In this document: positions 5,679 to 9,765 of the stretch, piece by piece
Position numbering within the stretch: position 1 is the stretch's first letter
Layout: every line of letters begins with the position of its first letter
From: DATKQI01 sp035532755
GTDB lineage: Bacteria; Pseudomonadota; Alphaproteobacteria; Acetobacterales; Acetobacteraceae
Direction: 5' to 3'
NCBI GenBank assembly: GCA_035532755.1
Contig: DATKQI010000237.1
Location: 1-9,765, forward strand
DNA: 9,765 nucleotides
The notes under the pieces: generated by a model
The model's database searches: none
Told to the model about the DNA's origin: nothing
The model's input: the letters and a program-made list of their open reading frames with translations, nothing else
Translations under genes and position numbers: made by a program

Positions 5679-7988
5679 ATGGCCCGCAAGGTGACGATCA
5701 CGTCCCATCCCGGCCCGGCCGGCGGCTGGGGATCGGTGCGGTCCCTGGCCGGCATCCTGGCGAAGGAACGCGTGCCGGTCAGCGGCAGCCGCGCGCTGCT
5801 GCGCCAGAACAAGCCGGGCGGGTTCGCCTGCGTGAGCTGCGCGTGGGCGAAGCCGGCCAAACCGCATGTCTTCGAATTCTGCGAGAACGGCGCGAAGGCG
5901 ACGGCGTGGGAGATGACGCCGCGACGGACGACCCCGCAGTTCTTCGCCGACCACACCGTGCAGGAGCTTCTGGGCTGGCCGGACTATGACCTTGAGCAGC
6001 AGGGCCGGCTGACCGCGCCGCTGCGCTGGGACAGCGCGAGCGACAAGTACCTGCCGGTTCCGTGGGATGCGGCCTTCGCCGAGATCGGCGCCGAGCTGCG
6101 CGTGCTCGATCCCGACGCCGTGGCGTTCTATTCCTCGGGCCGCGCGTCGCTGGAGACATCCTACATGTACGCGCTGCTGGCGCGGCTGTACGGCACCAAC
6201 AACCTCCCCGACAGCTCCAACATGTGCCACGAGAGCACCTCCGTCGGGCTGAAGGAGAGCCTGGGCACCCCGGTCGGCACCGTGATGCTGGAAGACTTCG
6301 AAAAGACCGACTGCATCCTGTTCTTCGGCCAGAACCCGGGCAGCAACAGCCCGCGGATGCTGCATCCGCTGCAGGATGCGCGGCAGCGGGGCGTGCCCAT
6401 CATCACCTTCAACCCGCTGCGCGAACGCGGGCTGGAGGAGTTCACCAACCCGCAGGCGCCGGTGGAGATGCTGACCGGCGCATCCACGAAGATCAGCACG
6501 CAGTACCACCAGGTGAAGGCCGGCGGGGACATCGCCGCCATCACCGGGATCTGCAAGGCCCTGATCGCGGCCGACGACACCGCCCGGGAGGGTGGCGGCG
6601 CGCCGGTGCTGGACCATGCCTTCATCGCCGCGGAAACGGAGGGATTCGCGACCTTCGCACAGGCCGCGCGGGCGGTTCCGTGGGAGGAGCTGGAACGCGC
6701 CTCCGGGCTCGATCGCGCGGCGATGATGGCGACGGCGTCGGTCTATGGCCGTGCCGAGCGGGCGATGGCGATCTACGGAATGGGGCTGACGCAGCACCGG
6801 GAAGGCGTGGAGGCGGTGCAGGTGCTGGTGAACCTGCTGCTCCTGCGGGGCAACATCGGCAAGCCGGGCGCCGGCATCTGCCCGGTGCGCGGGCATTCCA
6901 ACGTGCAGGGGCAGCGCACGGTGGGGATCAGCGAGAAGCCGGAGCTGGTGCCGCTCGACCGGCTGGCGGAGCAGTTCGGCTTCGATCCGCCGCGCAGGAA
7001 GGGGCTGAACACGGTCGAGGCGTGCGAGGCGATCCTGGACGGCAGGGTGCGCGGCTTCATCATGCTGGGCGGCAATTTCGTGCGCGCGATCCCCGAGCGC
7101 GAGGCGATGGAGGCCGCGTGGCGGCGGATGCGGCTGAGCGTGTGCATCGCGACGAAGCTGAACCGCAGCCATCTCGTCCATGGGGAAGTGGCCTATCTGC
7201 TGCCGTGCCTCGGCCGCACCGAGATCGACCGCCAGGCCAGCGGCGCGCAGGCCGTCTCGGTCGAGGACAGCACCGCCTGCATTCATGGATCGAAAGGGGT
7301 GCAGCCGCCGGCGGGCCCGCTGCTGCTCTCGGAACCGGCGATCGTCGCCGGGATCGCCAAGGCCGCGCTGGCGCCCAACCCCGCCGTCGATTGGGATGGA
7401 TGGGTCGGGGACTACAGCCTCGTGCGGGATGAGATCGAGCGGACCTATCCCGAGATCTTCCCCGATTTCAACAAGCGCATGTGGCAGCCGGGGGGATTCC
7501 ATCGGCCGGTGCCGTCTTGCGAGCGGCAATGGAAGACGGAGTCGGGCAAGGCGGTGTTCATCACGCCGCAGGGCCTTGACGAAGACCCGGACATGCCGGG
7601 GAACCGGCCGGGCGTGCTGCGCATGATCACCTTGCGCAGCAACGACCAGTTCAACACCACCATCTACGGCTACGACGACCGCTTTCGCGGGATCAAGGGC
7701 ACGCGCATGGTGGTGCTGATGAACCGCGCGGACATGGCGCGGCAGGACATCCGGCCGGACGAGCGCGTGACGATCGCGACCGAGGCGGATGACGGCGTGC
7801 GGCGCGAGATGGCGGGCTTCCGCGTCGTTCCCTACGACATTCCCCCAGGCTGCGTCGGCGCCTATTATCCCGAGGCGAATGCGCTGATCCCGCTGTGGCA
7901 CCATGCGAAGCGCAGCAAGGTGCCCGCCGCGAAATCCGTTCCCGTGCGGATCGTGCGGCTGCCCGAGTGGGCGCGCGCCGCGCTGTAG
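5679..7988 (+). CDS. FdhF/YdeP family molybdopterin oxidoreductase (formate dehydrogenase alpha-like)
   Basis: This 769-residue protein belongs to the molybdopterin bis-MGD superfamily, YdeP branch, close in length and motifs to E. coli YdeP (about 760 residues), which is linked to acid resistance and whose reaction is not established. Landmarks are FACVSCAW (49-56) with Cys51 and Cys54, FCENGAKA (67-74) with Cys68, NMCHESTSVGLKESLG (181-196) where Cys183 is the likely Mo ligand, and FGQNPGSNSPRM (216-227). Others are GMGLTQHREG (367-376), RGNIGKPGAGICPVRGHSNVQG (390-411), TKLNRSHLV (492-500), and a C-terminal Molydop_binding domain at about 645-755 with RSNDQFNTTIYG (653-664). The N-terminal cysteines form CxxC-x13-C rather than the usual four-Cys 4Fe-4S pattern. 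There is no Tat signal, so it is predicted cytoplasmic. No electron-transfer subunit or FdhD sits next to it; a phosphoesterase gene follows after 25 bp. Confidence 0.95.
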   Translation: MARKVTITSHPGPAGGWGSVRSLAGILAKERVPVSGSRALLRQNKPGGFACVSCAWAKPAKPHVFEFCENGAKATAWEMTPRRTTPQFFADHTVQELLGWPDYDLEQQGRLTAPLRWDSASDKYLPVPWDAAFAEIGAELRVLDPDAVAFYSSGRASLETSYMYALLARLYGTNNLPDSSNMCHESTSVGLKESLGTPVGTVMLEDFEKTDCILFFGQNPGSNSPRMLHPLQDARQRGVPIITFNPLRERGLEEFTNPQAPVEMLTGASTKISTQYHQVKAGGDIAAITGICKALIAADDTAREGGGAPVLDHAFIAAETEGFATFAQAARAVPWEELERASGLDRAAMMATASVYGRAERAMAIYGMGLTQHREGVEAVQVLVNLLLLRGNIGKPGAGICPVRGHSNVQGQRTVGISEKPELVPLDRLAEQFGFDPPRRKGLNTVEACEAILDGRVRGFIMLGGNFVRAIPEREAMEAAWRRMRLSVCIATKLNRSHLVHGEVAYLLPCLGRTEIDRQASGAQAVSVEDSTACIHGSKGVQPPAGPLLLSEPAIVAGIAKAALAPNPAVDWDGWVGDYSLVRDEIERTYPEIFPDFNKRMWQPGGFHRPVPSCERQWKTESGKAVFITPQGLDEDPDMPGNRPGVLRMITLRSNDQFNTTIYGYDDRFRGIKGTRMVVLMNRADMARQDIRPDERVTIATEADDGVRREMAGFRVVPYDIPPGCVGAYYPEANALIPLWHHAKRSKVPAAKSVPVRIVRLPEWARAAL

Positions 7989-7997
7989 TTGGCGATC

Positions 7998-8002
7998 GGA
8001 GG
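7998..8002 (+). promoter_or_regulatory. ribosome-binding site of the phosphoesterase gene
   Basis: GGAGG lies in the 25-bp gap after the molybdoenzyme stop. It is 11 bases before the ATG at 8014 and 5 bases before an in-frame TTG at 8008. The start could therefore be either; the TTG would add two residues. Confidence 0.65.
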
Positions 8003-8013
8003 CCACGTTGCCC

Positions 8014-9414
8014 ATGCCGTCCCTCGACCACATCGTCGTGCTGATGATGGAGAACAGCTGCTTCGATCGCATGATCGGCTGCATGGCCGCGGTGCATCCG
8101 GGGCTGGATGGCGTCGATCCGGCGCACCCATGGTCGAACCCCGATGGCCCTGACGGAAAGCTGATCTTCCAGGCGCCCACGACATCGCGCAACATCGACC
8201 GCGACCCGAAGCATTACCTGAACAATTCGCTTGCCCAATACGACGGCGGCACCAACCGCGGCTTCGTCAATGATTTCGTGCACACGCATCCGAACAGTAC
8301 GCCCGAGGAGCGGCAGGAGGTGATGGGCTACTACCCGCGCGGCTTCCTGCCCGGGCTGCACACGCTGGCGGAGCATTTCGTGGTGTGCGACCGCTGGTTC
8401 GCCTCCCTGCCCGGCCCGACCTGGATGAACCGGCTGTTCGCCCATTCCGGCACCTCGCTCGGCCATGTGAACGAGCCGGGCAGCCTGTTCAGCAGCAAGC
8501 TGCACATCTACAACGAGCGCACGCTGTACGACGAGCTGTCGGACGCCGGCGTGCCGTGGCGCATCTATTACGGGGACGTGCCGCAATCGCTGGTGATGAC
8601 GCACCAGTTCGCCCATCTCGGCAGCTACCGCGCGTACAAACATTGGCACGACGACATCGCTGCCGGCGACCTTCCCGCCTATACCTTCATCGAGCCGAGC
8701 TATTTCGGCCCCGGCCAGAACGACCAGCACCCGCCGCATGACGTGATGCGCGGCGATGCGCTGATCGCCGATGCGTACAACACGCTGCGGGCCAACCCCG
8801 CACTGTTCGCACGCACGCTGCTGATGGTGCTGTACGACGAGCACGGCGGCTTCTTCGACCATGTGCCGCCGCCGCCGACGATCGCACCCGACGATCATAC
8901 GCAGCATTTCGCGTTCGACCGGCTGGGCTTCCGCGTGCCGGCGGTGCTGGTTTCGCCGATGCTCGATCCCGGCGTGGTGTCCACGGTGTTCGACCATACG
9001 AGCCTGCTGCGCATGGCGAGCGGGCTGTGGCCAAAGGTGCAGCCGCTGGGGCGGCGGGCGAAGCAGGCGGCCGACCCGATCGCCTCCCTCGCCTGGCGCG
9101 AGACCCCACGCACCGACCTGCCGGAAGCGGGGGTCGCGCCGGACATCCAGCCGGTTCGCGCCATGCCGGGCCTGGAAGGTTTCAAGGAATCCCTGTTCGG
9201 CTTCAGCCATTACCTGGAAAGCCTGATCGAGCACCCCGGCCGCCGCGGGGGGTTGATGCAGCGCGCGCACGAGGCGCTGGAGGATGCGATGAGCCAGGCG
9301 AAACTCGCGACCGACCGGCTGGATGCGTTCATCGTGGACAGGGACAACGCGGGATCGCTGTTGGCGCGGGCGCACCGATCGGTGCAGGGGGTGCGCAGCC
9401 GGCTCGGGCTGTAG
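8014..9414 (+). CDS. phosphoesterase of the phospholipase C/acid phosphatase family
   Basis: This 466-residue hydrolase belongs to the phosphoesterase family (PF04185 type; bacterial non-haemolytic phospholipase C and AcpA-like acid phosphatases) in the alkaline phosphatase superfamily. It should cleave phosphate mono- or diesters. Metal-site motifs are visible: LMMENSCFDRMIG (10-22) with Glu13 and Asn14, the likely nucleophile Thr136 in LPGPTWMNRLF (132-142), FIEPSYFGPGQNDQHPPHD (225-243), LYDEHGGFFDHVPPP (273-287) with Asp275 and Glu276, and FDHTSLLRM (326-334). The first motif departs from the usual ENRSFD. No signal peptide or Tat motif is present, unlike secreted PlcH/PlcN, so a cytoplasmic location is inferred. 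The C-terminal 80 residues form helices. GGAGG precedes the gene, which probably shares a transcript with the YdeP-type gene. Substrate not predictable. Confidence 0.93.
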   Translation: MPSLDHIVVLMMENSCFDRMIGCMAAVHPGLDGVDPAHPWSNPDGPDGKLIFQAPTTSRNIDRDPKHYLNNSLAQYDGGTNRGFVNDFVHTHPNSTPEERQEVMGYYPRGFLPGLHTLAEHFVVCDRWFASLPGPTWMNRLFAHSGTSLGHVNEPGSLFSSKLHIYNERTLYDELSDAGVPWRIYYGDVPQSLVMTHQFAHLGSYRAYKHWHDDIAAGDLPAYTFIEPSYFGPGQNDQHPPHDVMRGDALIADAYNTLRANPALFARTLLMVLYDEHGGFFDHVPPPPTIAPDDHTQHFAFDRLGFRVPAVLVSPMLDPGVVSTVFDHTSLLRMASGLWPKVQPLGRRAKQAADPIASLAWRETPRTDLPEAGVAPDIQPVRAMPGLEGFKESLFGFSHYLESLIEHPGRRGGLMQRAHEALEDAMSQAKLATDRLDAFIVDRDNAGSLLARAHRSVQGVRSRLGL

Positions 9415-9670
9415 GGCTGCGCGGCCATGATTGAATCTGCGGGGCCGGAGGCGGTGATCTGGCGCGCCATGCGGCCTCAAGCAACGGCCGGGGCGACGAT
9501 TCTGGCAGCTGGGGACCGCTCTGGGTACTGTTTTCTCAGCCTTCCACACAGTCTCGACCTGAAGCTGACATCCAAGTCCCGCCGGGGCATGATGCGGCAG
9601 ACGTGCAATCATCCTCATGTGGCGAATGTTAGGTGACTCGATCCAAGGTCTTGTTCAGGAAGACGAAGTT
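9415..9670. other. gap without a recognisable gene
   Basis: No frame on either strand here gives a protein I recognise. A 69-codon plus-strand frame (9427-9636) lacks a convincing ribosome-binding site and family motif. A 10-base palindrome TGGCGCGCCA is at 9460-9469. No clear terminator for the phosphoesterase gene is visible. Base composition falls from the high-GC level of the preceding gene towards that of the next one. Confidence 0.5.
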
Positions 9671-9765
9671 ATGGCAGTTCTCATCCGTCCTATTCACCCG
9701 ACAGAAACGCGAGCCTTCCTAGAAGTCCACCACGCAGCTGTCCGTGGTATTGCATCAGCCGATTA
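9671..9765 (+). CDS. GNAT family N-acetyltransferase, N-terminal fragment
   Basis: Only the first 31 codons are inside the window; the gene continues past its right end. The reading MAVLIRPIHPTETRAF then LEVHHAAVRGIASAD matches the opening strand and first helix of GNAT acetyltransferases (an IRP strand followed by a Phe-Leu-x-Val-His helix and AVRG). These enzymes move an acetyl group from acetyl-CoA to an amine. AGGA (9657-9660) lies 10 bases before the ATG at 9671. In-frame ATGs at 9617 and 9626 would add N-terminal residues not typical of the fold. The catalytic and CoA-binding motifs are out of view. GC is about 54%, well below the neighbours. The end coordinate is the window edge. Confidence 0.6.
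   Translation, partial: MAVLIRPIHPTETRAFLEVHHAAVRGIASAD

Noticed and set aside
6062..7432. 456-codon plus-strand frame inside the YdeP-type gene
   Set aside because: It is a shifted frame over a conserved coding region, Ala/Gly/Arg-rich, without its own motifs.
5490..8195. 901-codon open frame on the minus strand
   Set aside because: It lies opposite the well-supported YdeP-type gene. Its translation is Arg/His/Gly-rich with no family motif, as expected of antisense frames in high-GC DNA.
9460..9469. 10-base palindrome TGGCGCGCCA as an operator or recombination site
   Set aside because: It is short and GC-only apart from its ends, in GC-rich DNA, with no partner copy or associated gene.
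7693..9618. 641-codon open frame on the minus strand
   Set aside because: It is antisense to the phosphoesterase gene, whose catalytic motifs are intact. The antisense translation has low-complexity composition.

Overview
The window is high-GC chromosomal DNA from an alphaproteobacterium, most likely an Acetobacteraceae-type member of the Rhodospirillales. This rests on the rpmH-rnpA-yidD-yidC-yihA gene order, a YidC with lysine in the conserved TM2 groove position, and dense GC-rich codon use. The assignment is an inference from gene order and protein character, not from a database search. Both extreme ends are clearly less GC-rich: about 38% GC over bases 1-60 and about 54% over the last 95 bases.

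Layout. Bases 118-3268, minus strand, hold the housekeeping cluster rpmH (bL34, GTG start), rnpA (RNase P protein), yidD, yidC (membrane insertase) and yihA/engB (ribosome-assembly GTPase). They are packed head to tail: rnpA and yidD overlap as ATGA, yidD and yidC as TGATG, and yihA starts 55 bp inside yidC. A good sigma70-type promoter (TTGACG-17-CTATAA, bases 3351-3379, minus strand) and a leader with two tandem GC hairpins precede rpmH.

Bases 3269-3473 are the divergent intergenic region. From 3474 onward every recognised gene is on the plus strand. First come a TVP38/TMEM64-type membrane protein (3474-4193) and a MerA-like FAD/NAD(P) disulfide oxidoreductase (4186-5601), overlapping by 8 bp. 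A 13-bp hairpin follows. Next are an FdhF/YdeP-family molybdopterin oxidoreductase (5679-7988) and a phospholipase C/acid phosphatase-type phosphoesterase (8014-9414), probably co-transcribed. After 256 bp without a recognisable gene, a GNAT acetyltransferase starts at about 9671 and runs off the window.

Functionally, the left half is the conserved translation and membrane-biogenesis operon. The right half is accessory metabolism: a membrane-plus-flavoprotein pair of unknown substrate, and a predicted redox enzyme plus a phosphoesterase. I see no CRISPR array, tRNA, rRNA, prophage or complete insertion sequence, and no convincing new system. The most unusual local signals are a long imperfect palindrome written in AT-rich codons inside the flavoprotein gene (4874-4912), the hairpin abutting the ribosome-binding site of the molybdoenzyme gene (5637-5667), and the tandem hairpins in the rpmH leader.
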